Shown here piece by piece: positions 20,508 to 30,823 of a stretch of DNA of 49,028 bases. A program made the position numbers and the translations under genes. Origin of the DNA: an uncultured Verrucomicrobiales bacterium (lineage in GTDB: Bacteria > Verrucomicrobiota > Verrucomicrobiia > Verrucomicrobiales > DEV007); NCBI GenBank assembly GCA_937922595.1, contig CALAIY010000130.1, positions 1 through 49,028 of the forward strand, read 5' to 3'. How positions within the stretch are numbered: position 1 is the first letter of the stretch; every line of letters starts with the position of its first letter. Under the pieces are notes generated by a model. The model searched no databases. It saw only the letters and a program-made list of their open reading frames with translations, and was not told where the DNA came from.

Positions 20508-21779
20508 CTACTGTAAAGAGAGCTTCATTCCTTCGCTGGTGCTTCGGGCGTAGATGGCACCGTTCGCTAGGACGGGGGATGACCAGCATTTTCCATCGAG
20601 AATGTGGGTGCGGGCGAGTTCTTTGTAGCCTTCGGGCTTTGCTGAAACGGCTACTAGATCTCCGGCGTCGCTGAGGGCGAGGATGGTGGGTGGTGTGGTG
20701 GCGGTGGAGAGGATTACATTGCCGGGACCGAAGCCTTTTTTGCTCCATTTTTCTTCGCCGGTGCGGATGTCGATGCAGGCGAGCGGGCCATTTCCGTAGG
20801 CTTTGAAGCTGAACATTCCGTAGAGGAAGCCATCGTGGACGATGGGTGTGCTCCAGTGGTTCATATTTTTCTTGGGTTTGCGCCAGATTTCCTCGGCTGT
20901 GAAGGTTGTGCCGCTGCCGGTGATTTTTACGGCGGCGGATCCGACGCTGTAGCCGGCGGAGCAGTAGACGATGTCTTGGTAGACTACTGGGCTGGCGGCG
21001 GTGGAAACGGCGAATTTGAAGGGGTAATTCCAGAGCTTTGTGCCGTTTTCTGGGATGACGGAGATGAGACCTTCTTGAGTGAAGAAGATGATCTGGCGGG
21101 TGCCGCCGATGGTGGCGGCAATGGGGGTCGCGTGGGTCATCTTATCATCGAATTTTGCCCATTTGCGTTTCCCGGTGGTTTTATCGAGGGCGATGAGAGC
21201 TTGGCCTTTGCCGCCACCGGCGAGGAAGATGAGGTCGCCTTCGATGAGTGGTGAGGCGGCGTTTTGCCATCTGATGTTTTCGCCATCGTGTTTTTTGAGG
21301 ATGTCTTGGCTCCAAAGGAGTTTGCCGGAGGCGGCATCGAAGCAGGAGATGCTGACTTCGGCGTCGAGGGTGTAGACTTTTCCGTCGCTGAAGGAGGGAG
21401 TGGAGCGGGGGCCATCACCGCCTTTGTTGCCTCGTTTGCCGGAGTCTCCGCCGCCGTCGTAGCGGGCGGTGCCGAGTGGGGCGGTCCATTTTTGCTCACC
21501 GGTATTGGCGTCGAGGGCGATGAGAGTCTCGCGGTCGAGGCCATCTTCATCGGTCATTTTCACGATGGTGAAGGCGTGTCCTTCAGCGATGCAAAATGAG
21601 CTGAAGCCTGCTGGGGTCTCGACTTTCCATGCGGGCTTATTTTTGAAGGCGGAGAGGGGGATTGCTTCGGTGGTGGTGCGGTTTCCGGCTTGGCCGGCGT
21701 ATTGGCTCCAATCGGCGGAATGGGCGGAGGTGGCGAAGAGGAAAGCTGCGGCGGGGGCGAGCAACGGGCGGAGTTTCAT
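20508..21779 (-). CDS. Exported PQQ-like beta-propeller repeat protein
   Basis: The 423 residues start with a signal peptide (about 22 residues, ending SAHSADWSQYAG). Repeats with the propeller pattern follow: ALDANTGEQKWTAPLG, FDAASGKLLWSQDI, ALDKTTGKRKWAKFD and CIDIRTGEEKWSKKG. These TGxxxW motifs define PQQ-type eight-bladed propellers (here several blades). Verrucomicrobiota and Planctomycetota encode many such periplasmic proteins, often without bound PQQ. No dehydrogenase catalytic residues are apparent. Substrate unknown. It is divergent from nadE, 85 bp apart. Confidence 0.87.
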   Translation of the reverse strand: MKLRPLLAPAAAFLFATSAHSADWSQYAGQAGNRTTTEAIPLSAFKNKPAWKVETPAGFSSFCIAEGHAFTIVKMTDEDGLDRETLIALDANTGEQKWTAPLGTARYDGGGDSGKRGNKGGDGPRSTPSFSDGKVYTLDAEVSISCFDAASGKLLWSQDILKKHDGENIRWQNAASPLIEGDLIFLAGGGKGQALIALDKTTGKRKWAKFDDKMTHATPIAATIGGTRQIIFFTQEGLISVIPENGTKLWNYPFKFAVSTAASPVVYQDIVYCSAGYSVGSAAVKITGSGTTFTAEEIWRKPKKNMNHWSTPIVHDGFLYGMFSFKAYGNGPLACIDIRTGEEKWSKKGFGPGNVILSTATTPPTILALSDAGDLVAVSAKPEGYKELARTHILDGKCWSSPVLANGAIYARSTSEGMKLSLQ

Positions 21780-21864
21780 GATGTGAGAGTGTGTTTGACC
21801 GGAGATCAGAGGTCAAGCACGGGGGTTGAGCAGGGTTGGGGAGAGGTGTTAGGGTGGGGGTAAG

Positions 21865-23874
21865 ATGCCCGAAGAAGAAACGCTCCCATTCCGCTCGCTC
21901 TATCGCCATGGTTTTGCCCGTGTGGCGGTGGGGGTTTCTAGTGTGGAGGTGGCGGATCCTTCAGAGAATAAGGCTTCGCTGTTACGGATGATTGGGGATG
22001 CGCATGAGGAGGGGGCTGCGGTGCTTGTGCTGCCGGAGCTTTGTCTTTCTGCTTATTCTTGTGATGATTTGTTCCATCAGGATGCGCTCTTGAAGGATTC
22101 TTTGGCGAGGCTTGAGGAGGTGATGGCTTCTACGGCGGGGCTTTGTCCTATTTCGTTCGTTGGGGTGCCCCTGGTTTTTTGGGGGAAGCTTTTTAACTGC
22201 GCGGTGGCGATTCATGAAGGGCGCATTCTTGGGATCATTCCGAAGACGTATCTGCCTGGCTATCGGGAGTTCTATGAGCCGCGCCAATTTTGTGCGGCGC
22301 GTCATGCGCTGGGGAATGAGGTCGAAATTTTTGGTGAAACGGTTCCTTTCGGAAATGATCTTGTTTTCCGGGCGACGAATATTCCGGATCTTGCGGTGCA
22401 TGCGGAGATTTGTGAAGACGTCTGGACGCCGGTGCCTCCGAGTACGTTTGCGGCTCTCGCGGGAGCTACGGTTCTTACTAATCTTTCTGCGAGTAATATT
22501 ACAGTAGGCAAGGCGGATTGGCGGAAGACTCTTTGTGCGGGGCATTCCGGGCGTTGTGTCTCGGCGTATCTTTATGCTGCGGCTGGTCCGGGCGAATCTA
22601 CGACTGACCTTGCGTGGGATGGACATGCGTTTGTGTATGAGAATGGTGGGCTTCTTGCTGAATCCGAGAGGTTTAGTGCGGAGCCTCACCTCACGGTGAC
22701 GGATATTGATCTCGGGCGTCTTGCTGCTGAGCGGCTTCGCCTTACGAGTTTTCATGAGGCTGCTTCTGAGCATCGCGATCGTGTGGCGGCGATTCGTGAG
22801 GTTCCCTTTACGTTTGCGGTTCCTCAGGTGGAGTTGCCGCTTGTGCGTACGATTGCACCGCGTCCGTATGTGCCGGCAGATGCTTCTGAGCGGGATGCTC
22901 GCTGCTACGAGGCGTATCATATCCAGGTGGCTGGGCTGAAGAAACGTCTCGATGCGAGTGGGATTCAGAAGTTAGTGATCGGGATCTCTGGTGGTCTTGA
23001 TTCTACTCATGCTCTTATTGTTGCTTGCCGGACAATGGATGCATTGAAGTTACCCCGGGAAAATGTGCTGGCTTATACGATGCCTGGTTTTGCTACGGGT
23101 AAGGAATCGTTGTTGATTGCTCATCAGTTGATGACGGCGCTTGGCGTCACTGCGCACGAACTCGATATTAAACCTTCTAGCAAACAGATGCTTGAAGATA
23201 TCGGGCATCCGTATTCGAAGGGCGAGGAGCAGTATGATGTTACGTTTGAAAACGTCCAGGCGGGAGAGCGGACGAGCCATCTCTTTCGCTTGGCTAATCA
23301 CCAAGGTGCGATGGTGCTTGGAACGGGGGATCTTAGTGAACTCGCTCTTGGCTGGTGCACGTATGGCGTGGGCGATCACATGAGTCATTACAACGTCAAT
23401 GCTTCGGTGCCTAAGACTCTCATTCAGCATCTTATTGGCTGGGTCGCGGAAACTGGGGAATTTGGTGGCGATGCGAGTGCTGCTCTTCGCGCGGTGCTTG
23501 CTACCGAGATTACTCCCGAACTGGTCCCAGATACGGGCGGGGGTGTGCAGAGTACTGAGGCGAAGGTGGGACCTTATGAGCTACAGGATTTTCATCTGTA
23601 TTATATTACGCGATTCGGCTTTCGACCGAGTAAGGTGGCATTCCTTGCGGAGCATGCGTGGAAGGGAAGTTATGCGCTTCCAGAGATTAAAAAGTGGCTT
23701 AAAGTGTTTCTCTGGCGGTTTTTCCAGACGAGTCAGTTTAAGCGTACTTGTGTGCCGAATTCTCCGAAGGTGGGAAGTGGTGGGAGCCTTAGTCCTCGTG
23801 GGGATTGGCGTGCTCCGAGTGATAGTAGTGCGGCTGTCTGGATTCGGGAGCTTGAGGAAAATGTGCCGGAGTAA
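21865..23874 (+). CDS. nadE: Glutamine-dependent NAD+ synthetase
   Basis: Converts nicotinate adenine dinucleotide to NAD+ using glutamine. The N-terminal nitrilase-like glutaminase has Glu in [12 protein letters not shown] (about residue 57), Lys in [11 protein letters not shown] (near 130) and Cys in HAEICEDVW (near 183). The synthetase domain has the PP-loop [13 protein letters not shown] near 374 and [20 protein letters not shown] near 489. The 669 residues fit the two-domain form. A purine-rich GGGGGTAAG precedes the ATG, one of the clearer ribosome-binding sites here. The next gene starts three bases after the stop. Confidence 0.95.
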   Translation: MPEEETLPFRSLYRHGFARVAVGVSSVEVADPSENKASLLRMIGDAHEEGAAVLVLPELCLSAYSCDDLFHQDALLKDSLARLEEVMASTAGLCPISFVGVPLVFWGKLFNCAVAIHEGRILGIIPKTYLPGYREFYEPRQFCAARHALGNEVEIFGETVPFGNDLVFRATNIPDLAVHAEICEDVWTPVPPSTFAALAGATVLTNLSASNITVGKADWRKTLCAGHSGRCVSAYLYAAAGPGESTTDLAWDGHAFVYENGGLLAESERFSAEPHLTVTDIDLGRLAAERLRLTSFHEAASEHRDRVAAIREVPFTFAVPQVELPLVRTIAPRPYVPADASERDARCYEAYHIQVAGLKKRLDASGIQKLVIGISGGLDSTHALIVACRTMDALKLPRENVLAYTMPGFATGKESLLIAHQLMTALGVTAHELDIKPSSKQMLEDIGHPYSKGEEQYDVTFENVQAGERTSHLFRLANHQGAMVLGTGDLSELALGWCTYGVGDHMSHYNVNASVPKTLIQHLIGWVAETGEFGGDASAALRAVLATEITPELVPDTGGGVQSTEAKVGPYELQDFHLYYITRFGFRPSKVAFLAEHAWKGSYALPEIKKWLKVFLWRFFQTSQFKRTCVPNSPKVGSGGSLSPRGDWRAPSDSSAAVWIRELEENVPE

Positions 23875-23877
23875 GCG

Positions 23878-24738
23878 ATGAGGACAGATAAAGAAATTTT
23901 CCGGATATTCCAAAAATGTCCCGAGTTTGTTGCGAGTCTTGCCGGGCTTGAGGAGGATGGGCCGGCTTCGATGGAATCGGTGACGATTAAAGCTCTCCAG
24001 CGGAGTATGGATGGGCTCGTGCGACCGGTAGATCCAGAGCGTCCGCTGACGGTGGTGGAGGTGCAGTTCCAACGATCGGAGAGTATTTACAGCCGAACGG
24101 TGATCGAAATGGCGGCGATCCAGGATGAGAATCAGAACCGGGCAGTAAAGGGTGTCATCTTTTTTGCGACACGGAGCTTGGATCCGGAGGTGCTGCCGTG
24201 GACGCGGGTGGTCAATTCTGTGATTTTGGATGAGGTGCTGATCGAGCGCGAGGCGGTGGCTCCGAATGATCCGTTGGTTGCCGTTTTTAAGCCAGTCTTC
24301 GAGCCTGATGGTGCGGTGCTTGAAAAATGCGCGGCAGAGCATTACCGTACGATCAAGAACAGCAATAAACTAAGTCTGGAGCAATCCGAAGCTCTCGGGG
24401 AAGTTTACCTTCACTGGCTGCTCGAAAGACTTACTGACCGAACCCAAGAAGAAATCGCTATGATTCTAGAACTACCGGATATTAAAGACACACGTGCAGG
24501 CAGAGAGCTTCTCGAAGAGGGGCGTGAGGAAGGACGTGAAGAGGGGCGCGAGGAAGGACGTGAGGAGAGTATTCTTTTCATCGCCAGGAAGCGCTTTGGA
24601 GTGGACTCTGTTGATGCGAATCTAGAGAAAAAAATTAGGTTTCTCAGCGCGGCGCAGCTTGCGGACTTACTCAATACATTGCTCGACGTGCCTGATTTGA
24701 AGGCGTTCACTCAGGCTGTAGCTAGTTTTGAGCAATAG
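23878..24738 (+). CDS. DUF2887/Rpn-type PD-(D/E)XK nuclease-like protein
   Basis: The 286 residues start MRTDKEIFRIFQKCPEF and contain SMDGLVRP followed by TVVEVQFQRSESIYSRT. That spacing of Asp and EVQ fits the PD-(D/E)XK active site of DUF2887 and Rpn-type proteins, often annotated as transposase-like. Near residues 212-232 are EEGREEGREEGR repeats, a common feature of this group. It begins three bases after nadE, so it is probably transcribed with it, and ends six bases from a convergent ABC gene. Role in the cell unknown; recombination-promoting nuclease activity is known for E. coli RpnA only. Confidence 0.82.
   Translation: MRTDKEIFRIFQKCPEFVASLAGLEEDGPASMESVTIKALQRSMDGLVRPVDPERPLTVVEVQFQRSESIYSRTVIEMAAIQDENQNRAVKGVIFFATRSLDPEVLPWTRVVNSVILDEVLIEREAVAPNDPLVAVFKPVFEPDGAVLEKCAAEHYRTIKNSNKLSLEQSEALGEVYLHWLLERLTDRTQEEIAMILELPDIKDTRAGRELLEEGREEGREEGREEGREESILFIARKRFGVDSVDANLEKKIRFLSAAQLADLLNTLLDVPDLKAFTQAVASFEQ
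24514..24561 (+). repeat. Two 24-bp tandem repeats within the nuclease-like gene
   Basis: Units 24514-24537 and 24538-24561 differ at one base and encode the EEGREEGR run. Each unit itself holds two related 12-bp halves. The unit length is a multiple of three, so copy-number change by slippage would keep the frame. Confidence 0.9.
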
Positions 24739-24744
24739 ACTGGT

Positions 24745-27700
24745 TCACTTCACTTTCTGCAATATGTAGCGAAGGCGTAGTGTAACGGCTAGGAGCGCTG
24801 CGGCGATGAAGAGGGTGAGGACGATGGCATTGAGGTAGAGGGTGTTGAAGCCGCTGCGTTTTTTGGGAGTGCCGTCTTCGTTGGTGGCGGGCGGGAGGAA
24901 TTTGAGGGTTTTGCGGGTGCCGAAGAAGATGTTGCGGCGTTTTACGTCGCGGTAGTCGAGGCGTTCCATTTCGGCTTTGGTGACGAGGTCGAGGACCTTT
25001 TGGTTGATGTAAACGTCGTCGGCGGTGACGGGAGTTTCGACGGAGTCGGGGAGGCCGGTGGTGTAATCCGCGGGGTCGAATCGTCCACTCCTTAATTGGG
25101 CGCGGATGGTGGTGAGTAGATCGGCGAGGGCGGTAGAGGTCTCGGCTTCTAGGCCTGCGATGACGGCGAGTGCTTGTTTGGCGACATCTAATTGGGTTTC
25201 TTGCTCGGGGGTGAGGACTTCGAATTCGATGAGGGAATTAATTTTTTCTTCGAGTTCGCTTTGGGTGACGGCGATGGGGTGGTGATTGGCTTGGGCGATG
25301 ATGGCTGCTTCGTAGGCCCACCGAAGAGGCATAAATTGGCAGATGAGGGGGACGCTGAGTTCATCGGGTGGCTCTGGAGCTTTGCCGGTGGGAGTGCCGT
25401 CTGCAGCGGGGGCGACCCAGCGGCGGATGCTGAAGAGGAAGTCTAGGTCGCGGTTCATTTCCTCATACTTGATGAGGGCTCCGCCGAGGATGATTTGGGG
25501 GATGAGGATGATAGGAATCCAATTCAGGGCGGTCTTTGAATCTTTGACGATGGAAGAGATGAAGAGTCCGATGGCGACGCCACTGATGGAGGTGAGGGAC
25601 ATCCAGCCTAGGTGGACGAGTCCGGTGCCTCGTATTTCCAGAATGGCGTTGCCGACTAGGAGGTAGATTGCGCACTGGAGGATTGCGAAGAAGGCAAGGG
25701 TGGCGAATTTGGAAAGCGTGTAGGAGAAGGGGTTGATCCCGTGATTGCGCTCGCGCTGGAGTAGGGCGCGGTCGCGGATGATTTCATCTGCTGAATTGGT
25801 GAGGCCAAGAAACATTCCTACGACGAGGGTGAGGAAGAGGTAGGCGGGGATGTGGAAGGCGCTGGCGAAGGTGTAGCCGCCGTCTTCGGAGTATCGAAGT
25901 ACGGTGGCGACGAGGGCGGCGAGGGCGGGCGCTTCGAGGATTGTGGTGAAGAGGTTGGAGCGGTTTCTCAGGCGGCTGAAGAATGCTCGGTGGAGGAGGG
26001 CGCGGAAGGTGACGCGAGTTTCGCGGGGGCGCCGGGTTGGGGGGGTGGGAAGTCGGGCCGGGGCTGGGGGCTCGGTGAGGGTGATGGTGGTGGTGGTGTC
26101 TGGCCCTGTTTCTGCTTCTTCGACGATGCGGTGGGCTTGGAAACGGTTGGACCAGTATTCGGGGGTGAAGCGGCGGGCGGGGCGTGAGTGGCCGCGGCGG
26201 TCTTCTTCGTAGAGAATATCGCCACCGAGGTCGCGGAGGGGGGATTCGAGGACATCGAAGATGGCGTCGGGCTGGCGCCAGTCGGTGGCGGTGGCGCGGA
26301 TTTCGGCGTCGGAGGTGGTGGGGGCGAGGGTCTCTTCGTGGGCGGCACGGAAGTAATCGAGGGCGTCGTCGGTGGTGCCGTAGAAGGCGAGACGGCCGCC
26401 GCGGTCGAGGAGGATGGCTTTGTCGAAGAGGTGAAAGAGCTTGGTGCTGGGCTGGTGGATGGAGACGAGGACGACTTTGTTGTGGGCGAGGCCACGGATG
26501 ATTTCGAGGACGTGCTCGGAGTCTTTGGAGGAGAGGCCGGAGGTGGGCTCGTCGATGAGGAAGACGTCGGAGGCTGCGACCATGTCCATGCCGAGGTTGA
26601 GGCGTTTGCGCTCGCCGCCGGAGAGGAATTTATCGGAGGGGTCGCCGGCGAGGCGATTCCGCATGGGGTGGAGGCCAAGTTCGTTGAGCTTATTGCCGAC
26701 GCGATTTGCGCGGTCTTTTTTGGAGACTTGGGGGACGCGGATGGCGGCGGCGGTGGTGAGGTTCTCCTGCACGGAGAGGAGGGGATCGAAGGCTTCTTCG
26801 TGGGGGATGAAGGCGATGAGTGGGCGGAGCTCTTCGGGGTGGCGATAGAGGGAGAAGCCATTCAGAAGCACTTGGCCTCCTTGGGGGCTGAGGTGGCCGG
26901 CAAGTGTGCGAAGAAGGGTGGATTTGCCGCATCCGCTGGGCCCCATGACGCAGATCATTTCGCCGCGTCTTGCGGTGAAAGAAATACCATCGAGGGCGGG
27001 GGCTCGGGGGCCGTAGCGGTGGCTGAGGTCCCGGGCTTCGAGGGTGGCGACGAGGGTGTGCTCTTCTTCGATTGTGCGATCGGCGAAGTCGCAGCGGAGG
27101 TAGTGGCCTTCGCCGAGGGCGATGGTCTCATCGGTGCGAAGGGTGGCGCGATCGCGGATTTCGATCCCATTGACGAGAGGGGGGCGGTCGGCGTGGAGGA
27201 CTTCGAGTGTGCCGATGCGGTTTTCGTAGTCGCAGACGATTCGTAGAAGAATGTGGCCGACGTTTTTTGCCTGCTCGGAGAGGAGGATGTCGCCTTGGCG
27301 GAGCTTGGAGGGGTCGTCGGAGACGAGGTATTCGGTGCGGGAGGCGAGGAGATCGAAGCTGCCTCCGAATTCACGTGCTCGGCGGCGGAGGTCGTCGAGG
27401 CCGATTTCAGAGCTGTCGTCGAAAGTGATGCGATCGAGTAGGGTCGCTTCGATGACGGTGCCTTTGTGGAGTGGCACTCCGGCGACGGAGGCGGGAGTTT
27501 CGCGTAGCGCGCGTACTTGGACGCCGAGACCAAATTGGATTTCGAGGTGGGTGTCTCGCGATTTTATTTTATCGATGTGCGGGGTGGAGGTGCCGCTGGA
27601 ATTCGGGTCGCTGCAAGTGAGGTAGAGTTTTGTGGAGGATACGTCTTTTTTCGCGTTGAAGTAGAAATCGAGATCTGCGTGATCGAGGACAAATTCATCG

Positions 27701-28497
27701 AGCACGGCGCTCTGGCCTTCAAAGAGACGGCAAAATTCATCTTTGGCGACCTGGCGTCCGCGGGCGATGATGGGAAGCTCACCGACGTTTTTTAGGAGCA
27801 TGAGGTTCCCGAAGCGGAACGCTGCGAGCGAGTAGCCATCGGGGAGGGGAGGGAGAACGACATCACCGGGGGTGCGGCCTGCGACGAAGAGGCTCTCCAA
27901 GGGGCGCTCCATATCGGGATCGGGTGGCGGCTCGCCTTCGTCGCTACTGGTATTGAGCTGGTAGACGATATCGATAGCCTCGGTGGCGACCCCGAGATTC
28001 GTCATGAATTGGTAAAACGCCAAAAGTTGTTGTCCCTGAAAACGGGCTCGGGAGACCAGTACGTAGAGCTGAACGCCGAGGAGGATTTTTTCGCCGATAT
28101 CGAGCTGCCCGGAAAGTTCCTGGGCGACGTCGTTGAGCTTGGGAGGTTTTTTGAGGGCGTCTCTATAAAGGGTGCGTAGCTCGGAATAGAGCGTTTCGGG
28201 AAACTGTGCTCTCAGGAATCCGAGGGAAGAATCGATGTCTTCTTCGATAATGCGGCCATCGACCTTCGAAAATCCGGCATACACCTTGATGAGTAGCGGG
28301 AGCATCGCGCGGGCGGAGGGGGCACGACGGGGGCGGAGTTTTCGCCAGAGGCGGGAGACTGCGGGGGGCTTCGAGTGCGTAATCCTTGCTGGAGTGGTGG
28401 CTGCTGGCTTGTGCGGGGCACTATGCGTTTCCGGAATTGGGGCATCGCTAGCCGTGTCACTGGGGCGTTGCGTTTCGGTATCAGGAAAATCGTCCAT
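24745..28497 (-). CDS. ABC transporter with TerB-like and FHA-like N-terminal regions fused to ATPase and permease
   Basis: A single 1250-residue chain combines a disordered Pro/Thr-rich start (1-60), a helical TerB-like region (about 62-185), a beta-rich FHA-like region before the ATPase (about 380-490), an ABC ATPase (Walker A GPSGCGKSTLL near 519, signature FLSGGERKRLNLG near 622, Walker B FLIDEPTSGLSS near 647) and an ABC-2 (ABCG-type) permease from about 836 with several membrane segments. A last hydrophobic segment lies near the C-terminus. The half-transporter fusion would probably dimerise in the inner membrane. FHA modules usually bind phosphothreonine, but none of the key residues were confirmed. 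Substrate unknown. It converges with the nuclease gene at a six-base gap. Confidence 0.85.
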   Translation of the reverse strand: MDDFPDTETQRPSDTASDAPIPETHSAPHKPAATTPARITHSKPPAVSRLWRKLRPRRAPSARAMLPLLIKVYAGFSKVDGRIIEEDIDSSLGFLRAQFPETLYSELRTLYRDALKKPPKLNDVAQELSGQLDIGEKILLGVQLYVLVSRARFQGQQLLAFYQFMTNLGVATEAIDIVYQLNTSSDEGEPPPDPDMERPLESLFVAGRTPGDVVLPPLPDGYSLAAFRFGNLMLLKNVGELPIIARGRQVAKDEFCRLFEGQSAVLDEFVLDHADLDFYFNAKKDVSSTKLYLTCSDPNSSGTSTPHIDKIKSRDTHLEIQFGLGVQVRALRETPASVAGVPLHKGTVIEATLLDRITFDDSSEIGLDDLRRRAREFGGSFDLLASRTEYLVSDDPSKLRQGDILLSEQAKNVGHILLRIVCDYENRIGTLEVLHADRPPLVNGIEIRDRATLRTDETIALGEGHYLRCDFADRTIEEEHTLVATLEARDLSHRYGPRAPALDGISFTARRGEMICVMGPSGCGKSTLLRTLAGHLSPQGGQVLLNGFSLYRHPEELRPLIAFIPHEEAFDPLLSVQENLTTAAAIRVPQVSKKDRANRVGNKLNELGLHPMRNRLAGDPSDKFLSGGERKRLNLGMDMVAASDVFLIDEPTSGLSSKDSEHVLEIIRGLAHNKVVLVSIHQPSTKLFHLFDKAILLDRGGRLAFYGTTDDALDYFRAAHEETLAPTTSDAEIRATATDWRQPDAIFDVLESPLRDLGGDILYEEDRRGHSRPARRFTPEYWSNRFQAHRIVEEAETGPDTTTTITLTEPPAPARLPTPPTRRPRETRVTFRALLHRAFFSRLRNRSNLFTTILEAPALAALVATVLRYSEDGGYTFASAFHIPAYLFLTLVVGMFLGLTNSADEIIRDRALLQRERNHGINPFSYTLSKFATLAFFAILQCAIYLLVGNAILEIRGTGLVHLGWMSLTSISGVAIGLFISSIVKDSKTALNWIPIILIPQIILGGALIKYEEMNRDLDFLFSIRRWVAPAADGTPTGKAPEPPDELSVPLICQFMPLRWAYEAAIIAQANHHPIAVTQSELEEKINSLIEFEVLTPEQETQLDVAKQALAVIAGLEAETSTALADLLTTIRAQLRSGRFDPADYTTGLPDSVETPVTADDVYINQKVLDLVTKAEMERLDYRDVKRRNIFFGTRKTLKFLPPATNEDGTPKKRSGFNTLYLNAIVLTLFIAAALLAVTLRLRYILQKVK

Positions 28498-28633
28498 TGG
28501 GGAGGGAATAGTCTTGGACGCGTCCGGCTCCTAGCGCCAGGGTTTGCGCCCTCAAATTGCACCCATCCGTAGCGTGTGATAGCGTCGCCTTCCAACGCTG
28601 TTCTCGCCACTTGGCACCGATCCCTTTATTCTA

Positions 28634-30718
28634 ATGTCCGACGACAAATCCTCGAACGAGCCTCCCTCAAATCCCCGCAATCAGCAGGGAAACGGGGACA
28701 ATAATTTTAATTGGCGTGGCCTAGTCCTGCTTTCCGTGGCGATCGCGCTGATCGTCGCAGCCTTTGGCTGGCGGAAATTGGATGGTACGGTAATTGAAAA
28801 ATCCTATCAGGAATTCACGGCACTCGTCGAGGCAAATAAAATTATAAAAGGAAACAAGGAAAAGCCACTTCTCCTCGTCACCGACAATGCTGCCGGAGAA
28901 GAGTATATTTCTGGGTATTACGAGGAAGATCCCGCAGTCCTCGCGGCTGCTGAAGGGGCCGATTCGAGCACGGGACCGACGGAGCGACGCTTTCGCACTA
29001 CGGTAAATATTAATTACCTTGGCGATGACCTTAAAGCGCTTCTTGCGGCGAAAGGGCTTACAGCGAACCCGATTGTGCGGAATTCACAGATGGGCGGAAT
29101 TCTGCTCACCTTCCTGCCTTTCATTTTCATCGTCCTGATTCTTTACTTTATCTTCCGCCAGCAGATGAAAATGGCAGGCAAAGGAGCTATGAGCTTCGGC
29201 AAGAGTAAGGCGAAGATGCTCTCGATGGATAAGAACAAGGTGACGTTCAAGAACGTCGCCGGAGTGGATGAAGCCAAAGAGGAGGTCTGGGAGATCGTGG
29301 AGTTTCTTCGCGATCCGAAAAAGTTCCAACGCCTTGGTGGTAAGATCCCTAAGGGAGTTCTTCTTGTTGGCTCTCCAGGAACGGGTAAAACGCTCTTGGC
29401 TCGCGCGATTGCGGGTGAGGCGGATGCGCCGTTCTTTAGTATTAGCGGTTCGGATTTTGTTGAGATGTTTGTCGGAGTCGGCGCTTCGCGGGTTCGCGAT
29501 ATGTTCGAGCAGGGCAGGAAGAACGCTCCTTGTATCGTCTTCATCGATGAGATTGATGCCGTAGGGCGTCACCGTGGCCATGGAATGGGTGGCGGGCACG
29601 ATGAGCGTGAGCAGACGCTGAACGCGCTCCTCGTGGAGATGGACGGTTTTGATACCCAAGAGGGCGTGATCATCATCGCCGCGACAAACCGTCCGGATGT
29701 GCTTGATCCCGCGCTGCTTCGTCCTGGTCGTTTTGACCGCCAGGTTACGGTTCCGCTTCCAGATGTGAAAGGCCGCGAAGAAATTCTCCGTGTGCACTCC
29801 AAGAAGGTGAAGATGGCGGCGGATGTAAATCTCAATGTGATTGCTCGAGGCACTCCAGGTTACTCGGGTGCTGAGTTGGCCAATGTGATTAATGAGGCGG
29901 CGCTTCTAGCGGCGCGCTCGGGAAAGAAAGCCATCGATACTGAAGAGCTTGAAGAGGCACGGGATAAGGTGCGCTGGGGCAAAGAGCGCCGCAGCCTTGC
30001 GCTTTCCGATAAGGAAAAGGAAAACACCGCTTACCACGAGGCTGGTCACGCGATCTGTCTGATGCGTCTCGATCACACCGAGCCACTGCATAAAGTGACG
30101 ATTATCCCACGTGGGCCTTCATTGGGCTCCACGATGTGGCTTCCTGCGGAGGATAAATACACGAACCGTAAGAATGAGCTGCTGGATGATCTCGTGGTCG
30201 CCATGGGCGGACGAGTTGCTGAAGAAATTGTCTTTGGTGATGTGACCAACGGTGCTGCTGGCGATATCAAGCAAGCGACGAACATCGCCAAGAAAATGGT
30301 GTGTTCCTGGGGCATGAGCGATGATCTCGGAATGGTCGAATATGGCGATAGCGGCGGAGAGGTCTTCCTTGCCCGTGATATCAACCGTGGTCGCGAATTT
30401 TCTGAAGACACTGCCATGAAGATTGATGTGGAAGTGAAGCAACTGATCGATAACGCCTACGCTACCGCTACCCAGCTGCTCACCGAGCACCGCGGGGAGC
30501 TTAATGCGATTGCTGAAGGGCTCCTCGAATACGAGACGCTCGATCGTAAGCATATCGAAGAGATCATGGAGCATGGCAGCATCCAGAATCCGCCATCTTC
30601 GCCAACTCCTCCCGCACCACCGGCGGCCCCTCCAGAGCCTGCTGCTACCGGCGCTGATAAGCCTAGCGAGAATGGTGATGGGACACTCCCGCCAGACCTA
30701 GCGGGCGCACCGGCCTGA
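28634..30718 (+). CDS. ftsH: ATP-dependent zinc metalloprotease FtsH
   Basis: Membrane-anchored AAA+ protease that degrades misfolded membrane and regulatory proteins. A first membrane segment lies near residues 26-45, a periplasmic part follows, and a second segment ([18 protein letters not shown]) lies near 155-175. AAA motifs are Walker [15 protein letters not shown] near 246, Walker [16 protein letters not shown] near 300 and [23 protein letters not shown] near 352. The zinc site is HEAGH near 469. The 694 residues end in a Pro/Ala-rich tail. It is divergent from the ABC gene (136 bp) and ends at a strong terminator. Confidence 0.97.
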   Translation: MSDDKSSNEPPSNPRNQQGNGDNNFNWRGLVLLSVAIALIVAAFGWRKLDGTVIEKSYQEFTALVEANKIIKGNKEKPLLLVTDNAAGEEYISGYYEEDPAVLAAAEGADSSTGPTERRFRTTVNINYLGDDLKALLAAKGLTANPIVRNSQMGGILLTFLPFIFIVLILYFIFRQQMKMAGKGAMSFGKSKAKMLSMDKNKVTFKNVAGVDEAKEEVWEIVEFLRDPKKFQRLGGKIPKGVLLVGSPGTGKTLLARAIAGEADAPFFSISGSDFVEMFVGVGASRVRDMFEQGRKNAPCIVFIDEIDAVGRHRGHGMGGGHDEREQTLNALLVEMDGFDTQEGVIIIAATNRPDVLDPALLRPGRFDRQVTVPLPDVKGREEILRVHSKKVKMAADVNLNVIARGTPGYSGAELANVINEAALLAARSGKKAIDTEELEEARDKVRWGKERRSLALSDKEKENTAYHEAGHAICLMRLDHTEPLHKVTIIPRGPSLGSTMWLPAEDKYTNRKNELLDDLVVAMGGRVAEEIVFGDVTNGAAGDIKQATNIAKKMVCSWGMSDDLGMVEYGDSGGEVFLARDINRGREFSEDTAMKIDVEVKQLIDNAYATATQLLTEHRGELNAIAEGLLEYETLDRKHIEEIMEHGSIQNPPSSPTPPAPPAAPPEPAATGADKPSENGDGTLPPDLAGAPA

Positions 30719-30730
30719 TTCTAAAAATGA

Positions 30731-30770
30731 AAAAAGCCCGGACGGATTTGAATCCGTCCGGGCTTTTTTT
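30731..30770. terminator. Bidirectional terminator after ftsH
   Basis: AGCCCGGACGGATT pairs with AATCCGTCCGGGCT, flanked by A-run and T-run on the two sides. It can serve ftsH and the convergent TPR gene. Confidence 0.93.
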
Positions 30771-30823
30771 GTGAGCGGGTATTGGAGAAATGCGTGATGC
30801 CTTCTCCTGCGGCGAGGCGCGGT

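Noticed and set aside
26188-27246. Plus-strand 352-codon open frame over the ABC transporter
   Set aside because: Antisense to the ATPase domain; low complexity, no start context.
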